Assembly: GCA_027062035.1 (NCBI GenBank)
Contig: JAMOUL010000214.1
Span: forward strand, 1-8,338
DNA from: Candidatus Aminicenantota bacterium
GTDB lineage: Bacteria > Acidobacteriota > Aminicenantia > S016-38
Direction of reading: 5' to 3'
DNA length: 8,338 bases
Shown here: positions 1 through 7,060 of the stretch, piece by piece
Numbering within the stretch: position 1 is the first letter of the stretch
Layout of the letters: every line of letters starts with the position of its first letter
Made by a program: the position numbers and the translations under genes
Notes under the pieces: model-generated
What the model was told of the DNA's origin: nothing
The model's input: only the letters and a program-made list of their open reading frames with translations
The model's database searches: none

Positions 1-701
1 AGTCTCATCCAGAAAATATTATTGATAATTGAAGCTATCAATCCCTCCCATTCTCCCTTTATTTTTGGCCTTTTTTCTTCGTATTCTTTAGCTCTTTTTC
101 TGAGATAATCCTTGATCCATATGGGATCCTGGTTGAACTTCTCAAAACCAGCGTAGAAAAAGAAACTTCCCGGGCCTATTTTTGCTTCTATTTCCCTATC
201 CTTCTGTTTGACCTCTGTAACCGGGGTTAAAGGAAGAAATAGGAGCTTTCCGTCCGCCGAGCTAAAAATGCCCTTTCTGTAGATAAAACTTTCCCCCATC
301 TTCCATGGAGAGTAAAAAATTAGCCTTATACTTATGCCCCCGGGTACATCCAGCCATCCCACAATTCCGTTTCTGTATTTCCCGTATCTTAGATACAGGA
401 GTCCGGATTTATTCTTTTTCTCCTTTATGGGAGTTTTTCTTCCCATACCAAAGGGCAGGGTGGTGTCGAAACTTACCTCTGCATAGGAACCGTCAGGGGC
501 AAAGGGACCCACATCGTGCACTATGAAAAAGGTATCGTATCCATCGGCAATTTTATTTCCCTTCTCAATTGCAAACCTGAACCCGTATATCTTTCCCTGG
601 TCGTAGATTACAATTCCGTGCCAGTAAGCGGGATCCAGAGCGCCAAACTGAAAGGCAAGGAGCGTACCCAGCAGAAGAAGTAATGTCAGAGCTTTCTTCA
701 T
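1..701 (-). CDS. Exported GH63-like glycoside hydrolase, N-terminal part (runs off the window)
   Basis: The frame is open from an ATG at 701 to the left edge, giving 233 codons with no stop; the C-terminal part lies outside the window. Residues 1-17 form a signal peptide (Lys-Lys, then a Leu-rich core ending near LLAFQFGA), so the product is probably periplasmic or secreted. Residues about 25-190 are rich in aromatic and beta-forming segments and look like the N-terminal beta-sandwich of GH63-type enzymes. Residues about 195-217 are a charged helical linker. The last visible residues (IINNIFWMR, 225-233) resemble the first helix of the (alpha/alpha)6 catalytic barrel in this clan. The catalytic residues are not visible, so activity and substrate are unknown. 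The start is supported by GGAGGG four bases upstream. The ATG overlaps the stop of the upstream hydrolase gene, implying one mRNA and coupled translation. The family call rests on a weak N-terminal match plus the neighbouring hydrolase; another secreted beta-sandwich protein is possible. Confidence 0.6.
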   Translation of the reverse strand, partial: MKKALTLLLLLGTLLAFQFGALDPAYWHGIVIYDQGKIYGFRFAIEKGNKIADGYDTFFIVHDVGPFAPDGSYAEVSFDTTLPFGMGRKTPIKEKKNKSGLLYLRYGKYRNGIVGWLDVPGGISIRLIFYSPWKMGESFIYRKGIFSSADGKLLFLPLTPVTEVKQKDREIEAKIGPGSFFFYAGFEKFNQDPIWIKDYLRKRAKEYEEKRPKIKGEWEGLIASIINNIFWMR

Positions 702-711
702 TTTTCCCTCC
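698..711 (-). promoter_or_regulatory. ATGA stop/start overlap with ribosome binding site
   Basis: The ATG of the second hydrolase gene (701-699) shares bases with the TGA stop of the first (700-698). GGAGGG lies at 711-706, inside the end of the first gene and four bases from the ATG. This arrangement fits translational coupling, with ribosomes finishing the first gene reinitiating on the second. Confidence 0.85.
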
Positions 712-2761
712 GCATATCATAGATCATCCTTGCAATAAGGGTATCCCAGATATAGTTCTTCGGAGAGTAAAGCACTGTGTAGTCAGGTGAATAGCTTTCC
801 ATAAACCTGTGGTTTTTCCTTAGCTGGATTAACATGGCATCCTCGAGCCTTTCCAGAAGCTGTTCTGCTTCCCTTATGTAACCATAATTCAAAAGTCCCT
901 TGAAGACCAGAAATTCCCATGTGAGCCATACAGGACCATTCCACCTGCAACAGGAAAGCACCGCAGGGTTGTAATAGGGATCGTCTGCAGAGAGGGTGGG
1001 GACTCCATAGCGTCTCCAGAATTCCGCTGGATTAAGGAGGTGCTTCATTAACCTCTTTGCCTTTCTCTTCGATGCTATTCCTGCCCACATTGGAAGAAAG
1101 CCTATTATTTCCTTTCGCCTGAGACTCTTTCCATCAGGGGTTTTGAAGGTCATTGTATTCTTATGAACGTGATAATAAAAACCAGTTTCAGGATCCCACA
1201 TGTATTTGTTTATGAGATACGAAAGTCTGGAAGCTCTGGACTTCCACCGGGCAGCATCCCTTTTCAACCCAAGTTCCCTGGCCATTTTTTCCAGAGAGCG
1301 CATTTCCATAACCATCATGGAGCTGAGGTCAAGAGCCTCTACCTGGCCAGGTGCATCCGGTTGTTTCCCGAAAATTTCCCACACAGCATTGTAGCCATCC
1401 CTTACGCATTCGAGCCATACATGACCTCCCCATTCCAGAAGTCCGTTTTTGTTGGTGTCCCTTGTTTTAAGAATGTATTCAGCAAAGGCTTTTCCTGACC
1501 TGTAGGCCTTCCGCAGAAAGCCTTTATCCTTTGTTATCCGGTATATTTCCCAGTTTGTCCACGAGTAGAAGGGAGCAGAAGTGGTTTTTCTTCCCTTGAC
1601 AGGGAAGGTTCTTGTGAAAAAAGCACCCACCCTGTAAGGTAAATATCCATCGCTTTGCTGTACCTTCATAAAGTTTTTCTGAGAGTTCATGGCAAGCTGC
1701 GGGTCCATGAGCACAAGCGATTGCATGGAAAGACTTTCGTGGAAAACCTGCCCTTCGTGGCCCCAGCTCCAGGTAGGTTCCCTTGAAAAAACGTAATAGC
1801 TGTAGGGAAATTGTCCCGTGGGAGGATAAAACTGTTGCCTTGCCAGGTAAAGGGCCTGGATATAAAGCAGTCTTTCGTCCCTGTTCTTGAAACGAAGGAC
1901 AGGGGCTTTCGAAAGCAGTCTTCGGTTTTCTCTGATATATCTTTTCAATTTAAGGGCCAGGGCTTTTTTCGCCGTGGGAAGGAGTTCCTCTTCCTGGCCC
2001 TTCTGGACAGTTACCCTTGCAATTCTTATGGTGTTGTTTCCCGGATGTAGTTTAAATGAAAGGGCAAAGGCTCCCAGTTCTCCGTCTATACTACCATTAA
2101 GGAAGTTGTATGAAGAGGCCTCCGAGAAAATACGTTCATCATAGATGAAGTATCCGCCCCAGGAGAAGGGTTTTACAGAGGGAAGGAGCAGATTTGCCCT
2201 TTCCGGGACAAAACCCCTGAGGGTTTTCTGCTGGAACCATGTTTTTTCTGGCTGGATGTAATAAAAAGTTACTCCGCCCTCTTTGTTCAAATATTTTGCT
2301 CTCTTTATCCTCTGATATTCGTTTCCGTAAAATATGTACAGAAGAAGCTCTTTTCTTTCACTGGACCTGACATTGATTTCCAGAAGACCTGTCCTTGAAG
2401 TCCATACGAAAAACCTCATTTTAACCTTTACCCCGGGGAAGGGCTCCATTTTCACCTGAAGAAAATCGGGATATGAGATATCCACCACAGGTTTTTTGTA
2501 AAAATCCTTCACCTTTACTGCAAACAATTTTCCCAGGCGGAAACCAGGAAATATTTCCCCTGAAGTGTCGGTGGAGAGGGAAACAGGCTTGTTGTCAAGA
2601 TAATAAACGAAGTGATAGCCTTCATCCACAAAATAATCGCTTCTTTCAGGAGCAGCTATATAGGTGGTGTATAGGGGGCAGAACGATGAACAATGAAGAT
2701 TTTCCATGGGGCTTGTGGCCAGAAGAAGCACCGGTAACAGAAGAAACAAAATTCTTCTCAT
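698..2761 (-). CDS. Exported GH63 / MGH1-like glycoside hydrolase
   Basis: This 687-residue protein starts with a signal peptide (MRR, then a Leu-rich core to about residue 16), so it should act outside the inner membrane. Residues about 30-260 look like a beta-sandwich domain. Residues about 290-685 form an (alpha/alpha)6 barrel typical of GH63 and mannosylglycerate-hydrolase-like enzymes. Family-like segments include WSWGHEG (331-337), the DPQLA and QQSDGYLPY region (353-376), YSWTNWEIYR (399-408), LLEWGG (441-446), LDLSSMMVMEM (477-487), MWDPETGFYY (521-530), GFLPMWAGIAS (554-564), WNGPVW (607-612) and ESYSPD (655-660). By analogy with the family, Glu655 is the likely general base; Asp455 in ECVRDGYNAVW is my candidate general acid, less certain. 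The family removes alpha-linked glucose or mannose from small glycosides or oligosaccharides by inversion; the substrate here cannot be read from sequence. Cys24/Cys28 and Cys604/Cys605 could form disulfides in the periplasm. The start is supported by GGAGG five bases upstream and by the promoter at 2793-2821. The gene is coupled to a second hydrolase downstream and is divergent from a cotransporter gene. Confidence 0.85.
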   Translation of the reverse strand: MRRILFLLLPVLLLATSPMENLHCSSFCPLYTTYIAAPERSDYFVDEGYHFVYYLDNKPVSLSTDTSGEIFPGFRLGKLFAVKVKDFYKKPVVDISYPDFLQVKMEPFPGVKVKMRFFVWTSRTGLLEINVRSSERKELLLYIFYGNEYQRIKRAKYLNKEGGVTFYYIQPEKTWFQQKTLRGFVPERANLLLPSVKPFSWGGYFIYDERIFSEASSYNFLNGSIDGELGAFALSFKLHPGNNTIRIARVTVQKGQEEELLPTAKKALALKLKRYIRENRRLLSKAPVLRFKNRDERLLYIQALYLARQQFYPPTGQFPYSYYVFSREPTWSWGHEGQVFHESLSMQSLVLMDPQLAMNSQKNFMKVQQSDGYLPYRVGAFFTRTFPVKGRKTTSAPFYSWTNWEIYRITKDKGFLRKAYRSGKAFAEYILKTRDTNKNGLLEWGGHVWLECVRDGYNAVWEIFGKQPDAPGQVEALDLSSMMVMEMRSLEKMARELGLKRDAARWKSRASRLSYLINKYMWDPETGFYYHVHKNTMTFKTPDGKSLRRKEIIGFLPMWAGIASKRKAKRLMKHLLNPAEFWRRYGVPTLSADDPYYNPAVLSCCRWNGPVWLTWEFLVFKGLLNYGYIREAEQLLERLEDAMLIQLRKNHRFMESYSPDYTVLYSPKNYIWDTLIARMIYDMRREK

Positions 2762-2766
2762 ATTTT

Positions 2767-2771
2767 CCTCC
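2767..2771 (-). promoter_or_regulatory. Ribosome binding site of the first hydrolase gene
   Basis: GGAGG reads on the minus strand with five bases (AAAAT) before the ATG at 2761. This spacing, together with a signal peptide beginning right at this Met, fixes the start. Confidence 0.85.
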
Positions 2772-2792
2772 GCTCTTTACGGTTACAAGCCC

Positions 2793-2821
2793 ATTATAGT
2801 TAAATCCGTTCTGACCTTCAA
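2793..2821 (-). promoter_or_regulatory. Sigma-70-type promoter of the hydrolase operon
   Basis: On the minus strand TTGAAG (2821-2816) and a perfect TATAAT (2798-2793) are separated by exactly 17 bases. Transcription should begin near 2786, giving a leader of about 25 bases that contains the GGAGG site. No operator or leader structure is apparent in that short leader, so regulation, if any, would act at the promoter itself or in the 24 bases between the two divergent -35 elements. This is prediction from sequence only. Confidence 0.7.
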
Positions 2822-2845
2822 CCGCGTGGGCATTTGCAGAAAATC

Positions 2846-2874
2846 TTGTAATAAAGGAAAGAGGGCAATAAAAT
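2846..2874 (+). promoter_or_regulatory. Putative promoter of the cotransporter gene, implying a leaderless mRNA
   Basis: TTGTAA (2846-2851, 4 of 6 consensus bases) and TAAAAT (2869-2874, 5 of 6) are separated by 17 bases. The expected start of transcription is about seven bases after the -10 element, at 2880-2882, which falls on the GTG start codon at 2881. A competing reading uses TAATAA (2849-2854) as the -10 element, with a poor -35, and would leave a leader of about 20 bases containing GAGGG (2861-2865). I prefer the first because both elements and their spacing are better. Confidence 0.45.
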
Positions 2875-2880
2875 TCTGGG

Positions 2881-5043
2881 GTGAAGAATATCAGAAGATT
2901 TGGAACATTTGATGGGGTTTTCCTTCCCACCATTCTGTCTATCTTCGGAGTAATCCTTTTTCTAAGGACAGGATGGGTTGTGGGCAACGCTGGCCTGGTC
3001 AACGCCCTGATAATTTTATTTATCGCTGAGATGATTGCTCTTGCTACAGCCCTTTCCCTTTCTGCCATTTCCACAAACATTGAAGTTGGGGGAGGAGGGG
3101 TTTATTACATAATTTCCAGGAGCCTGGGGGTTAACACCGGTGGAGCAATAGGAATTCCTCTTTACCTTTCACAGGCTATTTCCATAGCCTTTTACATAAT
3201 AGGATTTCTTGAGTCCCTGAAAATTATGGGAATAAATAACCTCGATATGAGGTTGTGGGGAACTATTGTGCTCTTTCTATTTTCATTCATGGCATATCAT
3301 GGTGCAGATTTTGCGGTGAAATTGCAGTACTTAATTTTTTCTCTCCTTGTTCTCGGCATACTCTCATTTTTCCTGTATCCCCACTGGGTTCCTCTTAAGG
3401 AGAATATTGTCCCTCATTACTACGGAAATTATAATTTCTGGAAAGTCTTTGCAGTGTTTTTCCCTGCAGTAACCGGTATTACCGCTGGAATAGGTTTATC
3501 CGGGGAGTTAAAGGAACCAGGGAAAAATATTCCCAGAGGAACAATAATGGCTGTGATAGCAGGAGCTATTGTATATGCTCTTGTTATGTGGAAGGCAGCT
3601 TCAGTGGAGCTATACACCCGGCTCATATCAGATACAGGGGTCTTTATAGAAAAGTCCATGTTTCCAGGAATGGTAATGCTGGGAATATGGGCGGCTACCA
3701 TTTCGTCTGCCCTTACATTTACCCTTGGAGCTCCCCGCACGCTAAAGGCCCTCTCGGATGATGGAGTTATTCCTCGCATATTTGCCTCTACCCTGGGTTC
3801 TCCTAACAGGGAGCCCAGGATGGGCGTTATAGTCAGTTTTTTCATTGCAGAAGCGTTCATTCTTCTCGGATCCCTCAACAGCGTTGCCATTGTTATTACC
3901 ATGTTCTTTCTCATAACCTATGGGGTTTCCAATTATTCTGCAGGAATCCAGGAGCTTATAGGAAATCCAAGCTACAGACCCAGATTTAGAGTTCACTGGC
4001 TGATTTCTCTGATTGGGTTTGCAGGAAGCATATTTGTGATGTTCCTTATAAGCCCTACAGGCATGGTGGTGGCTATTCTTTCAATATTTATTATCTATCT
4101 TTTGCTGAAGAGAAAGGGTTTACACCAGACCTGGGGAGATGTTCGAGCAGGCCTATGGATTTCCCTGGCAAGGTTTGCGCTTTTAAAGCTGGAACATACG
4201 AACCTTGATCCTCTTAACTGGCGACCCAATATTATGGTATTTACAGGAAATCCTGAAACAAGGCCATATCTTGCCAGAATGGCAGAGTGGCTTTCCAGGG
4301 GCAGGGGAATAGTGACTTATTTTAATCTCATAGAATGTTGCACCAATAAAGATTACCTTCACAGAAAAGAGGAGCTTCAGAAACTAAAGGAGTTTATACA
4401 CAAGAACAGGCTGACTGCCTTTGCGGAAATCGAAGTGGTGGAGAGGCCATGGGAATCTATTCCGTGCATTGCCCAGGCACATGGGATAGGAAAACTATAT
4501 TCCAATGTTGCAATGTTTGGATGGGGTAAACATTTTCAGAGGGATAATAGGGTAATAGATATAATAAGGAAACTTGTATGGCTTAATAGGGATGTATTGA
4601 TCCTGAAGTATTGCAGGGAAAAAGGGTTCGGGGAAATGAAAACCATTGATATATGGTGGGGAGGAAAGGGGGGAAATATAGAGTTAATGCTCCTCATGGC
4701 CCACATTATTTTAATGAATTATGAGTGGAAGGAGGGAAGACTCCGGGTTGTACGTGTAGTTAACAGAAAGGAAGATGTTGATAGAGAGAGGGAAATAACT
4801 CTTGACAGGCTTTTTAGGGCAAGAATGAACGGCGATGTGAAGATAGTTTTAAATGATAACCACAAACCCCTGAAAAATCTTATGCAGGAGGTTTCAGGGG
4901 ATTCTGATCTTATAGTAATGGGGCTTCCAGTTCCCGGTAAAGGTGAAGAAAGGATTGTGGCAGAGCGAATAGAACATCTGATCTCTTCCCTTGGTTCAGT
5001 GCTTATGGTAAGAAGCACCTTTAAGAAGGAAGTTTTTATTTAA
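2881..5043 (+). CDS. Cation-chloride cotransporter family protein (SLC12-like, APC superfamily)
   Basis: This 720-residue membrane protein is expected to move chloride together with potassium and/or sodium across the inner membrane. Hallmarks occur in family order: GTFDGVFLPT and IFGVILFLR in the first membrane segment (8-29), SAISTN (61-66), GGGVYYIISRSLG (71-83) in the third, FFPAVTGITAG plus SGELKEPGKNIPRGT (193-221) around the sixth, and ATISSALTFTLGAPRTLKAL (272-291) around the eighth. I count 12 hydrophobic segments between residues 12 and 410. Residues about 420-720 form the cytoplasmic C-terminal domain, with NWRPNIMVFTGNPETRP (446-462) and IDIWW (589-593), both typical of the family. 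GTG at 2881 is the only sensible start: an in-frame TAA lies at 2869-2871, and the conserved core begins at residue 7. No ribosome binding site sits at normal spacing; GAGGG at 2861-2865 is 15 bases away. The first segment looks like potassium-chloride cotransporters, whereas the Ser275-Ser276 pair resembles sodium-dependent ones, so the ion coupling is open. Confidence 0.93.
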   Translation: MKNIRRFGTFDGVFLPTILSIFGVILFLRTGWVVGNAGLVNALIILFIAEMIALATALSLSAISTNIEVGGGGVYYIISRSLGVNTGGAIGIPLYLSQAISIAFYIIGFLESLKIMGINNLDMRLWGTIVLFLFSFMAYHGADFAVKLQYLIFSLLVLGILSFFLYPHWVPLKENIVPHYYGNYNFWKVFAVFFPAVTGITAGIGLSGELKEPGKNIPRGTIMAVIAGAIVYALVMWKAASVELYTRLISDTGVFIEKSMFPGMVMLGIWAATISSALTFTLGAPRTLKALSDDGVIPRIFASTLGSPNREPRMGVIVSFFIAEAFILLGSLNSVAIVITMFFLITYGVSNYSAGIQELIGNPSYRPRFRVHWLISLIGFAGSIFVMFLISPTGMVVAILSIFIIYLLLKRKGLHQTWGDVRAGLWISLARFALLKLEHTNLDPLNWRPNIMVFTGNPETRPYLARMAEWLSRGRGIVTYFNLIECCTNKDYLHRKEELQKLKEFIHKNRLTAFAEIEVVERPWESIPCIAQAHGIGKLYSNVAMFGWGKHFQRDNRVIDIIRKLVWLNRDVLILKYCREKGFGEMKTIDIWWGGKGGNIELMLLMAHIILMNYEWKEGRLRVVRVVNRKEDVDREREITLDRLFRARMNGDVKIVLNDNHKPLKNLMQEVSGDSDLIVMGLPVPGKGEERIVAERIEHLISSLGSVLMVRSTFKKEVFI

Positions 5044-5051
5044 CTTGACCT

Positions 5052-6272
5052 CTACTCGTATCTCAGAGCATCTATAGGATGGAGATTTGCTGCCTTTCTC
5101 GCAGGATAAAACCCAAAGAATACCCCCACTGCTGCTGCAAATAGAAAGGATATGAGCACAATTGCAGGGTTTATTATGGGGGTGAGGGAGGTAAACTTGT
5201 TCATAAGGAAAACTGCTATAAAGGACAGTATGATCCCGATTATTCCTCCTATCAAACTGAGAACTATGGCTTCGGAGAGAAACTGAATCAGTATATCAGA
5301 GCTTCTCGCTCCTACAGACATCCTTATACCTATTTCTCTTGTCCTTTCCGTAACGGACACCAGCATTATGTTCATGATTCCTATGCCACCTACTATGAGA
5401 GATACTGCAGCTATTGAAGCGAGGAGAAGGGTCAGCACCTTTGATGTTTCTGTGGCCCTTTCTATTATCTCTGTCTGGGTTCTTATTCTGAAATCGTCCT
5501 CCTGCCAGTCCTGGAGCCTGTGGGATTCCCTGAGTATTTCCCTGATTTCCTTCTGGGCGGCATCTATCTGGTCCCGGGAAATTGCGCTCATTATTATTGC
5601 GTCTATATATCTTCCTCCCTTTAGCCTGTAAAGGGCAGTGGTGTAGGGAACCAGAACTATGTCGTCCTGATCAAAACCCCTTGCGTCCTGTCCCTTTTCC
5701 GAAAGCACCCCTATGATTTTGAAGGGAATATTTCTTATTCTGACCCTTTCTCCAACCGCGGTCCCTTCCGGAAAGAGTTCATCCGCCACCGTCTTTCCGA
5801 GGACAGCTACCTTTGCTCTGGAAGCCACATCCCTTTCTGTAAAGAATTCTCCCTCTGCGATGGGCCATTCCCTTATCTCAATGTAGCCGGGAGAAACGCC
5901 GAGCACCGATGTAAACCAGTTGCTGGCTCCTCCAATAATCTGTCCGGAGGTTCTGACTATAGCAGAAATGCCTCTGACTAAAGACGCTTCTTCTTTCAGT
6001 TTTTTGATGTCGTTTTCAGTAAACCTGACGTATGTGCCTCCCCCCATTCTGACCGAACCTGTGGTTGCAACTCCTGGGAAGACAATTATCATATTGGTTC
6101 CAAGGGCTGCTATTTGTTCCTCTATGCTGCGCTGGGCTCCCTGACCGATTGCTACCATGATAATCACGGCACTTACCCCAATTATTATTCCCAGAGAGGT
6201 TAGGAGACTTCTGGTCTTGTTTCTTATAATGCTCCTCCATGACGATTTAAGAAGATTGGTAAGGAACCTCAT
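5052..6272 (-). CDS. MacB/FtsX-type ABC transporter permease
   Basis: This 406-residue inner-membrane subunit belongs to an ABC export system of the MacB type, which transmits ATP-driven motion to a periplasmic domain rather than forming a classical channel. One membrane segment lies at about 20-43 (LLTSLGIIIGVSAVIIMVAI), followed by a periplasmic core domain (about 45-275) and three segments near 278-304, 334-358 and 370-388. The family signature VSVTERTREIGIRMSVGA (305-322) and the ending PARKAANLHPIDALRYE are classic. E. coli MacB fuses ATPase and permease in one chain; here they are separate, and the length matches a stand-alone permease. The ATG overlaps the stop of the ATPase gene (ATGA), with GGAGGG six bases upstream. 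It is the last gene of a three-gene operon. The substrate (peptide, antibiotic, lipid or other) cannot be inferred. Confidence 0.93.
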   Translation of the reverse strand: MRFLTNLLKSSWRSIIRNKTRSLLTSLGIIIGVSAVIIMVAIGQGAQRSIEEQIAALGTNMIIVFPGVATTGSVRMGGGTYVRFTENDIKKLKEEASLVRGISAIVRTSGQIIGGASNWFTSVLGVSPGYIEIREWPIAEGEFFTERDVASRAKVAVLGKTVADELFPEGTAVGERVRIRNIPFKIIGVLSEKGQDARGFDQDDIVLVPYTTALYRLKGGRYIDAIIMSAISRDQIDAAQKEIREILRESHRLQDWQEDDFRIRTQTEIIERATETSKVLTLLLASIAAVSLIVGGIGIMNIMLVSVTERTREIGIRMSVGARSSDILIQFLSEAIVLSLIGGIIGIILSFIAVFLMNKFTSLTPIINPAIVLISFLFAAAVGVFFGFYPARKAANLHPIDALRYE

Positions 6273-6284
6273 AATAATCCCTCC
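6269..6284 (-). promoter_or_regulatory. ATGA overlap and ribosome binding site of the permease gene
   Basis: The permease ATG (6272-6270) overlaps the ATPase TGA stop (6271-6269). GGAGGG at 6284-6279 precedes the ATG by six bases. Coupled translation would keep the two subunits in balance. Confidence 0.85.
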
Positions 6285-7048
6285 TCCTGAAGCTCAAGTT
6301 CTTCCTCAAGAACCAGTCCTTTCTTTAATTCTTTCAGGTCAGCTCTGGCGTCCCTTGGTGCATCCACAGTTATTTCCTTTACTATCTTCCCATCCCTTAT
6401 TCTCACTATCCTTCTGGTATAGAGGGCAATATCCCTTTCGTGGGTTACAAGGATGATGGTTATTCCCTCGCGGTTCAGGTCCTGAAAGACCGAAATTACA
6501 TCAAGGGAGGATACTGAATCCAGATTTCCTGTGGGTTCATCGGCAAGGATAAGGGAGGGATTATTTACAAGGGCCCTTGCTATTGCAACACGCTGCTGTT
6601 CTCCTCCAGACAACTGGCTTGGAAGGTGGTGTAGTCGGTCTCCGAGTCCAACCCTTTCAAGTGCTTCTATGGCTGCCTTTCCTGGATTTTTTATCCTGCC
6701 GGTTCTATCGTAAATTAAAGGCAGTTCAACGTTTTCCAGGGCAGTGGTTCTCGGAAGCAGATTATAGCTTTGAAATACGAAACCTATCTTTCTATTCCTG
6801 ATGTCTGCCAGCTTATTTCTGGAAAGATTGTTTACATTTTCTCCCTCCAGGAGGTACTCTCCGGAGGTCGGGGTATCAAGACATCCAATAAGGTTCATAA
6901 GGGTGGATTTTCCTGAACCCGAGGGCCCCATGATGGAGACGAATTCTCCGCTTTCCACTGTCAGGTCTACGCCACGAAGTGCGTGGACCCTGACCTCTCC
7001 CATCTGATAGACCTTTGTTATTCCCTTCATGCTTATTACAACCGACAT
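6269..7048 (-). CDS. LolD/MacB-type ABC transporter ATP-binding protein
   Basis: This 259-residue cytoplasmic ATPase powers the permease encoded just downstream. All motifs are intact: Walker A GPSGSGKST (41-49), Q-loop Gln93 in VFQSYNLLP, signature LSGGEQQ (146-152), Walker B LILADEPTGNLD (166-177, catalytic Glu171), and switch His203 in VTHE. The sequence groups with the LolD/MacB/FtsE kind of ATPase. I place the start at 7048 rather than at the in-frame ATG at 7117: AGGGAGG lies five bases upstream of 7048, the protein then begins MSVVISMKGITKVY as in relatives, and the longer form would overlap the adaptor gene by 59 bases with a non-conserved extension. The C-terminal tail (about 231-259) is longer than usual for a LolD-type protein and strongly acidic at its end; its role is unknown. 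It is the middle gene of the operon and overlaps the permease gene by four bases. Confidence 0.94.
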   Translation of the reverse strand: MSVVISMKGITKVYQMGEVRVHALRGVDLTVESGEFVSIMGPSGSGKSTLMNLIGCLDTPTSGEYLLEGENVNNLSRNKLADIRNRKIGFVFQSYNLLPRTTALENVELPLIYDRTGRIKNPGKAAIEALERVGLGDRLHHLPSQLSGGEQQRVAIARALVNNPSLILADEPTGNLDSVSSLDVISVFQDLNREGITIILVTHERDIALYTRRIVRIRDGKIVKEITVDAPRDARADLKELKKGLVLEEELELQEEGLL

Positions 7049-7053
7049 TCTGG

Positions 7054-7060
7054 CCTCCCT
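7054..7060 (-). promoter_or_regulatory. Ribosome binding site that decides the ATPase start
   Basis: AGGGAGG reads on the minus strand five bases before the ATG at 7048 and overlaps the last codons of the adaptor gene. It supports the shorter ATPase over the longer reading frame from 7117. Confidence 0.85.

Noticed and set aside
21..28. Lipoprotein reading of the first hydrolase, based on Cys24 near the N-terminus (residue numbers; gene at 698-2761)
   Set aside because: The residues before Cys24 (MENLH) do not fit a lipobox, and the hydrophobic core ends well before it, so an ordinary signal peptide is more likely.
305..526. Plus-strand open frame of 73 codons at the left end
   Set aside because: The opposite strand carries a continuous 233-codon frame with signal peptide, ribosome binding site and coupled start, so this is a shadow.
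2646..3080. Minus-strand open frame of 144 codons across the divergent intergenic region
   Set aside because: It crosses the hydrolase start and the 5' end of the cotransporter gene, runs antisense to conserved membrane-protein sequence, and shows no ribosome binding site or recognisable protein pattern.
3429..3914. Minus-strand open frame of 161 codons inside the cotransporter gene
   Set aside because: It is antisense to strongly conserved membrane segments of the cotransporter, and its own translation has no recognisable domain.
4999..5018. Hairpin GTGCTT/AAGCAC as an intrinsic terminator of the cotransporter gene
   Set aside because: The stem is only six base pairs with an eight-base loop, lies inside the coding sequence, and the T-run (5033-5037) is 14 bases away rather than adjacent.
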